Assembly: GCA_907165065.1 (NCBI GenBank)
Contig: OU015550.1
Span: 7,103,501 to 7,167,500, forward strand
Origin: Caprimulgus europaeus
Lineage: Eukaryota > Chordata > Aves > Caprimulgiformes > Caprimulgidae
Length of the DNA stretch: 64,000 bases
Direction of reading: 5' to 3'
The notes under the pieces: generated by a model
Databases searched by the model: none
The model's input: the letters and a program-made list of their open reading frames with translations, nothing else
Told to the model about the DNA's origin: nothing
Position numbers and translations under genes: made by a program
In this document: piece by piece, positions 1 to 9,872 of the stretch
Layout of the letters: each line of letters starts with the position of its first letter
Numbering within the stretch: position 1 is the stretch's first letter

Positions 1-888
1 GTGCAGAATCAGGTCAGACATGTGTAGACAGTTTGGTTCTCTTCCAGGTCGTGCTTGAGCAGGTGACAGTATCTTGCCTGCCCAGGTTCCAGGCTTCATC
101 TGGTTGCTCAACCAGTTTTTCCCCCCAAACTGAACACAGCAGCATTCCATGGAAAGCAGTGAACAGAGGAGCCAGACCCATCTGAACATAAGAAAGTGTC
201 GTGCTGGGTTTTGTTATGCCAGGAGTGAACATCTGGCCTTTGAGTCTCAGTCCACAAGCACTGATGCAGCTGTACAGTTTGCTAGGAACAAATTGTGGCA
301 GACTGCAAATGAGTGAGGTTAGCATGAGCTCTGTTGGTCCTGAAAGCTCTCTGTGTATGCTTATACCTGCATTGTGTTAGTCTGGAGAGTTGTACATGAA
401 ATGGGAACTGATAGTGCAGGGTTTGCACTTAGTCTCAGGTAACACACAGTTAGATTCAGGTGACACACAGTTAGATTCAGGTAACACAGTTAGATTCAGG
501 TAACACAGTTAGATTCAGGTGACACACAGATTCAGGTGACACACAGTTAGATTCAGGTGACACACAGTTAGATTCAGGTGACACACAGTTTGATGTCTGT
601 GTCGTCTGTGTTTCTGAAAACCCCCAAGACAACGGACTGCAGCAGGACCAAGTTTTTGAGGACTGGCTGTCCCCCATCACCCTTTGGCATACCAGGACTG
701 CAGAAGTATTTGCTTCAGCTGGTGTTTTATTAGTATGCTTTTGTCAGAGAGATCAGCTTTTCTTTCTTTTCATCTGACCCTGTCTTACCTGGTAGGAGTT
801 TGATTTTGGGAAGAAACTAAAAAAAAATATATTAAAAAAATATAAAAAATAAAGCAACTTAGCAGTGATGCATTCTTGTCCTCCACAG
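1..888 (+). other. HIPK1: HIPK1 intron (partial), upstream of the first visible exon
   Basis: Non-coding intron. It holds the eight-copy 21-bp minisatellite at 431-591 and an A-rich stretch near 818-850. I see no exon here; short open frames are not family-like. Confidence 0.85.
431..591. repeat. 21-bp minisatellite, eight units
   Basis: The unit GATTCAGGTGACACACAGTTA is repeated head to tail. Two middle units are 19 bases with GGTAACAC, one is 17 bases, and the flanking units are slightly diverged. Every unit contains CAGGTG or CAGGTA. The array lies in the HIPK1 intron about 300 bp upstream of the acceptor at 888. Confidence 0.93.
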
Positions 889-1010
889 CTGGACTTCAGG
901 CAACTACAAAGCATTCTGGGTTCCCAGTAAGGATGGATAATGCTGTCCCAATTGTACCACAAGCACCTGCAGCACAGCCACTGCAGATCCAGTCTGGAGT
1001 TCTCACACAG
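889..1010 (+). CDS. HIPK1: HIPK1 coding exon ([12 protein letters not shown]...)
   Basis: First HIPK1 exon in the window. The acceptor is CTCCACAG before 889 and the donor CAG|GTAAAA follows 1010. It is 122 bases: two bases complete a Thr codon, then 40 codons read [19 protein letters not shown]... to SGVLTQ. This is one of the most conserved stretches of the HIPK1/HIPK2 C-terminal half. The intron just after the donor is an A/C-rich run (1013-1055). Confidence 0.95.
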
Positions 1011-4000
1011 GTAAAAAAAACAAACAAACCAAAACTAACAAAAAACACACAAGAAGAACCCCACCATCCAGGAGAACCCGACTGGCCCTCTGGTGCTGGG
1101 TTGAATGCAGGGGGTTCTCAGACACTTGGAAAGGTTAAATGCAGATCCCTGCTAAGACAGTGTTTTCTTGTTTTGTTTTGCTTTTCTGGACTGTTTGAAG
1201 TCTAAACCATTTTATGTCATGTGCCTCCCTGGTTTTAGGAGTTTGACTAAATAATGGGAATAAATACGTGGTTTTCAGCTGCTAAAAACAGGCTGTATTT
1301 TTTCATGGGTGGACACTGCCTTCCTGGTAGTGGTGTACATTTTTGCCTACACTTCAAAAATGTGTCAGCAAATTTTAGAATAAATCATTCCTATGAGAAG
1401 CGAGGTCCCAGTAAACAGAAGTGTCAACACAGATTATTAATGTTAAAATTTAATCTTTAAATCAATTACATTATTTCTGAATCCTTCTCAGCTAGTTACA
1501 TTGTTAGTGTGAATTGATGTGTAGAGTTGACATACCTATTACTGTTGTTTGCAGTTTAAGCAATGTGATAGCAAAATTCACAAATAATTCTAAAAAAATG
1601 TATTTTAAACATTAGTAATGTGTTGTAAATTTAAACAACTTTTATTTCCAAAAAGTAATTCCTTAATATATAGCGGGTGCCCAGTGATTCACAGGTTTTA
1701 TTCACTGAAAAATTGTAATTGCCTTTATAACTGAGTGTACTTTTATTTATTTGCATAGTTTGAGTTTCTGCTGACATTAACACTTACTTTATTAGTTTTG
1801 CTCTCCAGGCAGCATATTGTACTTACTGACCTACTCGTAGAGGAGTAATTTTTAGATTGTTCAGACCAAATAATTTTGGTGGCATTTGGTGATCTCTGGT
1901 TTGTTTGTTTAGCATCCAAAAAGCAGAAAACACTTGGAGGAGGCCCACCTGAATCCAAACCCTGCTTTTCCTGAGAGTGCAAATTGTACACGAAGAATCT
2001 AGTTTTATTTAGACATTTGATGGACTAATATATGTCTTGGTAGTTTCATCACAGATAACTTTGCTCTTTCATGATATTAAAGACCTACAGTGCCTTCTGT
2101 TAAATCCCTTAGTTTATCTTTGTCCTGTATGTGGATCTGGAGGGGTGGCAGTAGTCCTGCGAGGGGAGCGGTTTGTGTTGCGGTTAGCGCAGTGTACGTA
2201 CTGGAACTGCTCTCTGGGACCAGTCAAGTGCCAGTGGCTGAACACTGCCTCATTTTTACTTTTCAACTGTGTCACCAGAGAGATCCTGTTCCTAAATTCC
2301 CTGTTCTTGTGTTCCCCTCGGGGACATGTAATTGCTTAGAGGAACATGCCCACAGAGTTTAGGTGTTGGTTTCACTGCATCCATTGCAATTCAGGAGTCT
2401 GCTCAAGCACCACAGAATGCCAGTAAGGTGAAACCTTTTCTGGCCCTATTGCTGAACCCACTTTTCCTGCCTCGGTACCTGTGTTTCACTCACTGCCTGA
2501 TCTACATTTCAGGGAAGCTGTACACCACTAATGGTAGCAACTCTTCATCCTCAAGTAGCCACCATCACGCCGCAGTATGCGGTGCCCTTTACTCTGAACT
2601 GCGCAGCCGGCCGGCCAGCGCTAGTAGAACAGACGGCTGCAGTACTGGTAATTGCCTCCCTTGATTGTGTTCACTAACTGAGTTTTTGTTTTAACTTAGA
2701 CTTGCAGAGGGCATGGAAGCATGTGCCATCTTGTGGCTGTGTTCTTGCTACATCTTAATGTCTTGTTGTTTTCCTCCCCAACATTGCTGAAGCACTGTCT
2801 GACTCTGATGTTTAGTGTGGCTCTGTAAAGAATCCAGATCCATTGACTATTACTTTTTACTAGCCTAGCACTACAAAGCTCTTCTAAGGTACACTGTAGA
2901 AGAGCTGTAATTGTTCTTGTTCTGCGCTTACTATCCTATCTTTGCCTTTTGATTGTTGAATACAAAGGAATCAGTCTTTAGCTTGACTCTGCTACAGGTA
3001 CCTGGATGGCCAGAATTTGAACTACTTGGCAAGTTAGCTACATACTTTGTTTTCAACATGTTTAAAGCTGCTTTGCATGTAGAAATGTTTCAGGTCATTA
3101 AGCACAGGCTAAAATCTCTAATGACAGCAAATTCTTTAATGTATTGCTTTAGCAGTTGATTGCTCTTAACCCCTGTTGAACACTGACAATAATTTTCTGG
3201 CCTTTTGTTATTTATAGCCAATCACAGGTAGCTTGCTTCATCCAGATAAAGATACTTTTCTTCCAGATACTTTCTGTTCATATGTATTTCTTGGTTGAAA
3301 TTAAAGGTGAGCTCTAGTATCCAAAATGGCAATAGCTAGCTTTTAGGCTATTTGGAACAATTTTTCTAAAGGATGGGGGAAGGGAATAAACACACCTTTA
3401 AGAAATGTATGTTTTCAAAATTGTCCTCTTCTGTATTTGCTTGGCACCTGCATGAGAACAACTTTGCAAGTGCCACAAAGAAGTCATTGTAAAACTCCAG
3501 AATCAGATCAGTGAAGCTTATGAAAACATTGCAGTGCACTTGAGTGCTGGTATCTCACCTGTCTTTCAAAGCACATTCCATTATGTGAACCATGTTGTTT
3601 CTTGTGGCTTTCAAGTGGTAGTTTGAGTGTCATTTTCTTCCAAGAGGGAGACCTCTGCTGAAGTAGAATTTGCTCAAGTCATACCTGTACTGAAATTAAA
3701 ACCCACTCATTTGAGTTCTTATGAACCAAGTTAACTGCTCTCTGTTTCTGAGGGTGGGAAGGCAGGAGAGTGGGGTTCTCCTGGGTCACAGCTCTGAACT
3801 GAACAGACCCAGGGATGTATCTCCTTTCCTCCTCTTCAATTTTGATTGCTGAAAGGCTGCAGTCTAGTCTCTGAAAACAGCAAGGGGTGACTGTAGCAGA
3901 GCTTGGGACACAAGTGAGTTGTTAGTGATGTTTTCAAAAGTGTATTTGGGCTTTTGATTCAACAGGCAAATTCTGGTCTTCTGCGTGTGTGCAGTGGACT

Positions 4001-7000
4001 TGACGCTCAACTCCCTGTGCAGCAGTGGAGATCAGAGCCAGCTGTCTCCACACTAGGAGCCTGGATTCTGAGTTTCTCTGGAGGACTTACTCTTTCTGTT
4101 TGGATTCTGGGAGCCTCTGGCGTGAATTTGCTCACCTTTAGTGCTTCCGACACTTCTCCTTGCTGCTTCCCCTGAGTTTGCATCAGCCATTTGCTAAGCT
4201 TTGCATATTTTTGTCCTTCCTCTGTCAAAGCAGTTCGTCGCTTGGAAGGCCCGATTTCTGCCTCTCATTGGGAATTTATATCTTGCTGTATTAAACTCTC
4301 TGCTTTGTCTTGTGCAGGTGTTGGCTTTTGGAAAGACGCATGGTGTGACTTTTAACATATTTATCTTTTTTTTATTTTTTAATATTATTATTCCGCTTAT
4401 GTTGGCAGAGGTTTTAGCAGCTCTCTGCTTTGAAGGCTTCTTGTTTGGAACCAGTATTTGTAACACGTGGATCTGTTACTTGCAGAAATATTTAACGTGA
4501 AACGGCAGGTATTTATGGCTTTGCAGTTTAAATTGCAAGAAAGAGAGCCATATATATTCAAAATCATAGAAATATTGTACTGCCAAATTTATTTTGGGTT
4601 TTGTTTGTTTTTTTTCCCAGAAAAAGTCTGCATTTTGTCAATTTGGACAGGAACATTAATAATATTAATGAATTGACAAATATCTTCATGTTATCTCCCT
4701 TATAAGTAAATAAGTGTGGCTCTTCTTGACTACTTCAGTTGAGGTGGGGAGAATTTCCACAATAACAGCACTGTCTCAGCTCTCCCAATGTGAGCCCTGT
4801 AATGCAGAAAAACAGAAAAGACCAAATTGGCCTCGTATTTTGGAGTCCTTCAGCAGAGCGGTGTGCGTAAACTGAGACGCAGGAGCAGTCCTGAGCCCTC
4901 GTGCCGCATCTGGCAGCGCGATACCCGGCTGCCTTCTGCAGTGCAGTATTAACGCTCTTCTCCCCAGGCGACATCTGTGGTACAAAAAGTGTCAGGGGAA
5001 GCTTGTTTCCCTGCTTTTCTTGTTCCCTTACCGTGCTGAGACCTTTTGAGAAAGTGAGATGTGCCGTTATCTCTGCAAGCTAACAATCTACACGAGTGCA
5101 TTTATTGCTTGGAACAAATCTCTCTCTCTCTCTCTCCAGCTGTAGGGACTGAAATCTAGTGAACCTGTGTATCTGTTTGTTGTTTTGCAGCAGGCCTGGC
5201 CTGGGGGAACCCAGCAGATACTCCTTCCTTCCACCTGGCAGCAGCTCCCAGGGGTTGCTTTGCACAACTCCGTTCAGCCAGCGGCTGTGATTCCGGAGAC
5301 GATGGGCGGCAGCCAGCAGTTGGCCGACTGGAGGTAGGGATGGCGCAGGGTCCGACTGTGCCAAACGCAAACACCTGCCCTCGCAGTGCTGCCTGCAGCG
5401 CACAGAATTTCCCCCTCCCCTACAGAATCACGCAGGGGCTTGGAGCATCCTGCGATTCCTGCCGTGCAGTCATGGGATTTGGGGCTTTTTTTTTTCTTTT
5501 TTTCACTCCAGGAACGCACATTCCCATGGGAATCAGTACAGCACTCTCATGCAGCAGCCATCGCTGCTGACCAACCACGTGACGCTGGCTGCAGCGCAGC
5601 CTGTGAATGTCGGAGTTGCTCATGTTGTTAGGCAGCAGCAGAGCACCAACGTTCCAGCAAAGAAGAACAAGCAACCAGCACCGAGCACAGCCAAGTAAGG
5701 CTTCCTGTCCCCGTCCTGGAAAGTCTGTGGCTGTATCTGTTGCCGTTATGGTGTGAAAAACTGGTGTTCTGATGGCAGCAGCATCGTCTGTGTAACTTTT
5801 TAATGTGCTACATTTGCTTTAGAAGGTGTCTTGGAACAAGTCTCTGTCCTGTAGTCACTGATATAAGTGATATTAACTTCGGTGAGAGCATAAGGAACAT
5901 GGTTGACCAAGTCCTTTATAGTACTGGTCAAAGGGAGGTTTTGGGGTGTCGGTGCTGTAGCAATCCCAGTGACAGAATTGGCATCTGTCAGCCATGTGGT
6001 GACAGGTCCTGGCAGTGTTCAGCTGAATCAGCCCTGTTCAGAGCGTCCCTGAGCGCGTTGGGCCCTTCTGGGATGTGTTCTGTGGCACTGTCCTCTATCA
6101 CTGTCTGCACTAAGGTTCTATTTGTGTGTTTTAAGGTGTTCCTTTTGTATGTGTGTTCCAGCCTGCTGGAGCCTGGCTGTTCATAATGCTGGTGCTGGTT
6201 TGTCCCAGCCTGCTGCCATGTAGCTGAATACTGCTTTGGTTTTCCTTCAGGCCCAGCTCAACTCTAGAGACTGTGCCCTCCCAGGTTTACTCAATCATTG
6301 GGAGCAGTCCTCTGCGCTCCACCTCCTCCTCTTCCAACGTGCTCGTCCCAGTGCAGGAGCAGCACCAGCCCATTGTGATCCCAGACACTCCAAGCCCACC
6401 TGTCAGTGTCATCACCATTCGCAGCGACACCGATGAGGAAGAGGACAGCAAATACAAACCTGCCAGGTAGGAAGTTCATTTAGGCAGCCAGTACTGATTT
6501 GTCCTGAGCTCAGCCCAAGCATCAAGGAGAGCAGAGAACACTACATGCAAAGCCCTGGTTAGGCTAAGCAGCACTGCATAAGACAGAAAATCCTGCATCA
6601 TGTCTGCTGTGCTGTTTGTGTCTCTAGTTAAATCAGAATTGTGTCTCTAGTTAAATCAGAATTTCATCTGACAGGGAGGGAGGGTATGAGACCCCAGAGA
6701 GAGATCTCTTGTATCCTGTGGGAAAAGCTAGAATGTTTCCCATTTGTGTGTGTGTTTGTTTCCTTGCAGTTTGGGTATGAAGCAGAGATCCAATGTCATC
6801 AGCTACGTTACTGTTAATGACTCCCCAGATTCCGACTCCTCCCTGAGCAGCCCCTATGCCACAGACCCACTTTCCTCTCTCAGGAGTACAGGCGGTGCCC
6901 TGGAGCTGCCAGGCAGGGGAGCGGCTGACAGCTCCAGCTCTCGGACTATCATTGTGCCGCCACTGAAAACACAGCTCAATGACTGCATTATAGCTACCCA

Positions 7001-8730
7001 GGCTTCAGGTAGGTGTGCTGTCAAAGGTTACTGTGCTCCATGTGAGCCCTTTTGCCAAGGCTCAGGTGCTGTCTTATCCCTGACAGCTTTGTTCTCGCAC
7101 TTTTGGACTATCTGCATCGGGTCTTAAGCAGCTTTAGGTTTCACAGCTGCTGTTCTGAGAGTGCAAGCCTTGGGCTGTTTTCAGTTTCATTGATAGATTT
7201 ACCTGTTATCTGCATTTGGCTGCATTTAGAAAGATCTGTAAAAATTCACAATGATTTCTTGTACAGTCAGATTTTAAGTCTAGTTGAAGAAAAGGCTTTG
7301 TGATGGAAATAGTCCCTGGGCATTCTTTGGTTACCTGAGCTGGTTATCACAGTGCATGGTGTGTGAGAGGGAGGAATGGACTAAGCTTTTGAAATCTTTC
7401 AGGCATCCTGAGCAGCAGCAGTAAGACCAAACCAGTGGCCTCTGTGAGTGGGCAGTCATCAGGATGCTGTATAACACCTACTGGGTACCGCTCACATCGC
7501 GTGGTAACAAATGGTGTGCAGCCCCTCAATCTCAGCCAGGTAAGCGGTGTGTGACTCCTGCTGACCTTTGAACATGGTGCTTTAGAAAAGATGCTGTGTG
7601 GCAGGGAGAATGGCTTGGTTTCAAGAGGTTCAGTAGCTGCTACCTCCTTAATTCTTTGAAGCTGATTCTGTCATGTGGCTATGCAGGGTAGGGTAAACCC
7701 TGTAGGGAGTATAGGTGAAGTTCTCAAGGCAAAGAATTTGTCCCTGTATCAGAGGGCAGGAGAAGGAAGTGTGATGATGTCCATATTCCTTCTTTGTGCT
7801 CCCAGTCAAACCTCTTGCAGTGACTCATTCTTGCCAGTTGGGTGGCAGAGCAACACCAGGATCCAGCTGTTGAATTAGAGTCGCATTGAAGGCCCTCAAC
7901 AGTAGGAGGTTCTTTTGTTCTTTACCTTCCTTCTGTAGATCTCACAAAGGCCTGACCAGGAGATTAAGGCTGGACCTTGTCTCTCAAGCTAACAATTAGC
8001 ACCTGACTTCCCTTCAAGTTTCAGAGATTGGTTTCACTTCAGTTTGTGTCACTGCCCTGGATCTTTGAGTCAAGCTGCAGTAGCAGAGCTGGGAAGGGAG
8101 TTTCTGCAGAAGTGTCAGTCCTACAGCCAGAAAGGAGGTGTTGATGGGGAGGAGGCTCTGGCTGGCCCTTCCTTGCTCACCTCCTGTCCTCTGCACTGTT
8201 CCCTGAGGATAGCCACTAACGTTATTTCCTTCTTCTCCCTGCAGAACCAGCAAACAACAGTGCTGGCCTCACAGGAGAGAAGTGGAAACGCTGTCCCACG
8301 TAGGCAGCAAGCTTATGTGGCACCCCTCACATCAACGATTTCTCAGGCTCCCTACACGTTTCAGCACAGCAGCCCAGTGCATCCCCACTTGGCAGCAGCC
8401 ACGGCAAGTGCACACCTCTCCAGCCAGCCACATATGTACACGTACGCCCCGACCACCGCTGCCACGCTGGGCTCCACCACCTCCATCGCCCACCTCTTCT
8501 CCCCTCAGGGCTCCTCGCGGCACACCACTTACGCTGCCCACCCGAGCACACTTGTCCACCAGGTCCCTGTGAGTGTTGGTCCGAGTCTACTGACTTCTGC
8601 AAACGTTCCGCCTGCCCAGTACCAACACCAGTTTGCTCCCCAGTCCTATATTGGTGCTTCCAGAGGATCTGCTATTTACACTGGATATCCGCTGAGCCCT
8701 ACAAAGATCAACCAGTACTCGTACTTGTAG
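889..8730 (+). CDS. HIPK1: Homeodomain-interacting protein kinase 1, C-terminal part (eight 3' coding exons)
   Basis: HIPK1 is a nuclear Ser/Thr kinase that phosphorylates homeodomain factors, p53-pathway proteins and co-repressors. Only the part after the kinase domain is present. Coding exons are 889-1010, 2513-2647, 5191-5333, 5512-5694, 6251-6466, 6770-7008, 7403-7539 and 8245-8730. Every junction is GT-AG and the phases join without a frame break, giving about 553 residues ending in QYSYL and a TAG stop. The text read out ([61 protein letters not shown]-like) matches vertebrate HIPK1 as I remember it, including the SUMO-interacting motif and the Ser/Gln/His-rich tail. HIPK2 is the close paralogue; synteny with OLFML3 and SYT6 decides for HIPK1. 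Small bird-specific differences occur in the last two exons. The kinase exons must lie left of position 1. Confidence 0.96.
1011..2512 (+). other. HIPK1: HIPK1 intron
   Basis: 1.5-kb intron. It starts with an A/C-rich run, has AT-rich DNA around 1440-1780, and ends at a pyrimidine-poor acceptor. No exon or repeat family recognised. Confidence 0.85.
2513..2647 (+). CDS. HIPK1: HIPK1 coding exon ([14 protein letters not shown]...)
   Basis: 135 bases, exactly 45 codons, phase 0 at both ends. The acceptor is CATTTCAG and the donor CTG|GTAATT. The translation [20 protein letters not shown] then continues with [20 protein letters not shown] and TAAVL. It is near identical to mammalian HIPK1 and HIPK2, with Asn where human has Ser before CAAGRP. 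Because it is phase 0/0, skipping this exon would keep the frame. Confidence 0.95.
2648..5190 (+). other. HIPK1: HIPK1 intron
   Basis: 2.5-kb intron with unique AT-rich sequence and a (TC) tract at 5120-5137 near the 3' end. No additional exon supported. Confidence 0.85.
5191..5333 (+). CDS. HIPK1: HIPK1 coding exon ([14 protein letters not shown]...)
   Basis: 143 bases starting after GTTTTGCAG, preceded by a (TC) tract at 5120-5137. The donor is TGGAG|GTAGGG. It translates as [20 protein letters not shown], then [20 protein letters not shown] and SQQLADW, leaving AG of a split Arg codon. The next exon supplies the final G. Confidence 0.95.
5512..5694 (+). CDS. HIPK1: HIPK1 coding exon ([15 protein letters not shown]...)
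   Basis: 183 bases with acceptor CACTCCAG after a T-rich tract and donor CCAA|GTAAGG. The protein reads [20 protein letters not shown], then [20 protein letters not shown] and [20 protein letters not shown]. The KKNK cluster is a basic patch also present in human HIPK1. The exon ends with AA of a split Lys codon. Confidence 0.95.
5695..6250 (+). other. HIPK1: HIPK1 intron
   Basis: 556-bp intron between the KKNK exon and the SUMO-interacting-motif exon. It holds an open + strand frame at 5803-6186 but no splice or homology support. Nothing else seen. Confidence 0.8.
6251..6466 (+). CDS. HIPK1: HIPK1 coding exon with SUMO-interacting motif
   Basis: 216 bases after TTTCCTTCAG, with donor CCAG|GTAGG. 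It encodes a Ser-rich stretch ([12 protein letters not shown]), then [20 protein letters not shown] and [20 protein letters not shown]. The hydrophobic VSVITI followed by an acidic DTDEEED run is the SUMO-interacting motif that HIPK family members use for PML-body localisation (family knowledge). The motif is intact here. Confidence 0.95.
6618..6663. repeat. Exact 23-bp tandem duplication
   Basis: Two perfect head-to-tail copies of a 23-base unit (starting GTGTCTCTAGTTAAATCAGA) lie in the HIPK1 intron between 6466 and 6770. Identity of the two copies implies a recent duplication. Confidence 0.9.
6770..7008 (+). CDS. HIPK1: HIPK1 coding exon ([19 protein letters not shown]...)
   Basis: 239 bases after TCCTTGCAG, with donor TCAG|GTAGGT. 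It encodes [20 protein letters not shown], then [20 protein letters not shown], a Gly/Ala/Ser-rich linker that differs from human, and [20 protein letters not shown]. The conserved ends with a variable middle are as expected for this disordered region. Confidence 0.95.
7403..7539 (+). CDS. HIPK1: HIPK1 coding exon ([17 protein letters not shown]...)
   Basis: 137 bases after AATCTTTCAG, with donor CCAG|GTAAGC. It encodes [20 protein letters not shown], then [20 protein letters not shown] and PLNLSQ. The end before PLNLSQ differs from the human sequence ([10 protein letters not shown] instead of RAQRGGTSAA, from memory), a likely lineage difference in a disordered segment. Confidence 0.93.
7540..8244 (+). 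other. HIPK1: HIPK1 last intron
   Basis: 705-bp intron, unique sequence, ending in a good pyrimidine tract (TCCTTCTTCTCCCTGCAG). A + strand frame runs from 8044 into the last exon, but the in-phase acceptor at 8244 shows this is intron read-through. Confidence 0.85.
8245..8730 (+). CDS. HIPK1: HIPK1 terminal coding exon
   Basis: Final coding exon of 486 bases: 161 codons plus a TAG stop at 8728-8730. The acceptor is CTCCCTGCAG. The protein is rich in Ser, Thr, His, Gln, Tyr and Ala ([51 protein letters not shown]) and ends [15 protein letters not shown], the HIPK1/2 C-terminus. Compared with human HIPK1 it has a few extra residues (TSTI) before SQAPYTF. Confidence 0.96.
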   Translation, partial: NQQTTVLASQERSGNAVPRRQQAYVAPLTSTISQAPYTFQHSSPVHPHLAAATASAHLSSQPHMYTYAPTTAATLGSTTSIAHLFSPQGSSRHTTYAAHPSTLVHQVPVSVGPSLLTSANVPPAQYQHQFAPQSYIGASRGSAIYTGYPLSPTKINQYSYL

Positions 8731-9826
8731 TTCCTAGCAAAGCACTGTCCTGCAGTAGGCCTGAGAGGTTGGAGAAGGATTTCAGGTGAACCTCTGCCTG
8801 GTAATGACTGCCTGGTTTTTGTTTCTCCTTGATCTGGTTGTATGTTGTTCAAAAATGTCTGCAGTGAGTTCAGTCTCTAACTGAGCAGCACGCTTTGTTA
8901 CCAGTACCAGGGTCACTAATTAAGGTTTTAAAATTTTACTTACTTTTTATAGATGCTTTTAAAAAGTTCATGGTCACATTTATTTAAAATTGTTCTGTTG
9001 TGCTAATCAAAAGGGGAAAGGAAACCAGTGTCCTGGAAGACAGATCCTGTTGACTTTTTTTAACTTGTATAACTTAAAGACTAGCAGATTACATTTTAGC
9101 AGCTTGCACAAATCCATGTTGCCACTAAAAGTGTAATGCACGTTTATCTCATTATGTTGCTGGGGCAGTTTTAAAATCAAGTTTATTATTTTAACATTTG
9201 TTCTCTAATTCACTTGTCTCTAACAAATTGCTGGTTCTGCAAAAGCCATTACATCTCTGTGTATGTTACTGTCAAAGCTTTTTGTTGACTTCTCTGCTCT
9301 GTTTAAGGACTGGTAGAGGCAGCTGTCTCGTTCTTGCAATGTTATATATTCAGGAGTGTGTGTGAACCCTGAAATCTGTTCTGTTTTCTTGAAAATTTTG
9401 TGTCTCCATAACAGCTGAATTTTTATTGCATTCATTTCAGGATTCTTCTAAGTTTTTCAGATTGTATTTAAGATCTCACTGTGTAACAGAACTCAGCAGC
9501 TTTGCCAGGATGCTGTAGTCTTCAGCTGAGAATGAATAGTGCAGCATTGCTCTAAAATTTGGTTTCTGCAACGTGTTAGATGCTGGCCCTATAACGGAGC
9601 TGGATTCCTTCACAGAAGCACAGGGCTTTTCTTTGTTCTCTTTTTCTTAATATTTTTCCTCACATGATTCATTTAGGAGGGAGTTGAATCTGAAATACAA
9701 TGAAACATCACTGTATTGATGTGTACAGCTTTTTATACTCCTGTGAGCGTATCCTCCTGGATATGTCAACAGCTACTTCAAAGCGCTCTTAACAAGACTT
9801 GTATACAGTACATGCATGTAGGAATC

Positions 9827-9872
9827 AAAAAAAAAAAGATAGAAAGAAAAATAAAAAAGGAAAAAAAAAAAT
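9827..9872. repeat. A-rich low-complexity tract
   Basis: Interrupted poly(A) with G, T and AATAAA islands in the HIPK1 3' UTR. It could act as a proximal poly(A) region, or cause internal priming in oligo-dT libraries. Confidence 0.8.

Noticed and set aside
477-680. Minus-strand repeat protein with SNCVSPE units
   Set aside because: Translation of the 21-bp minisatellite; unit lengths of 17, 19 and 21 bases shift the frame within the array.
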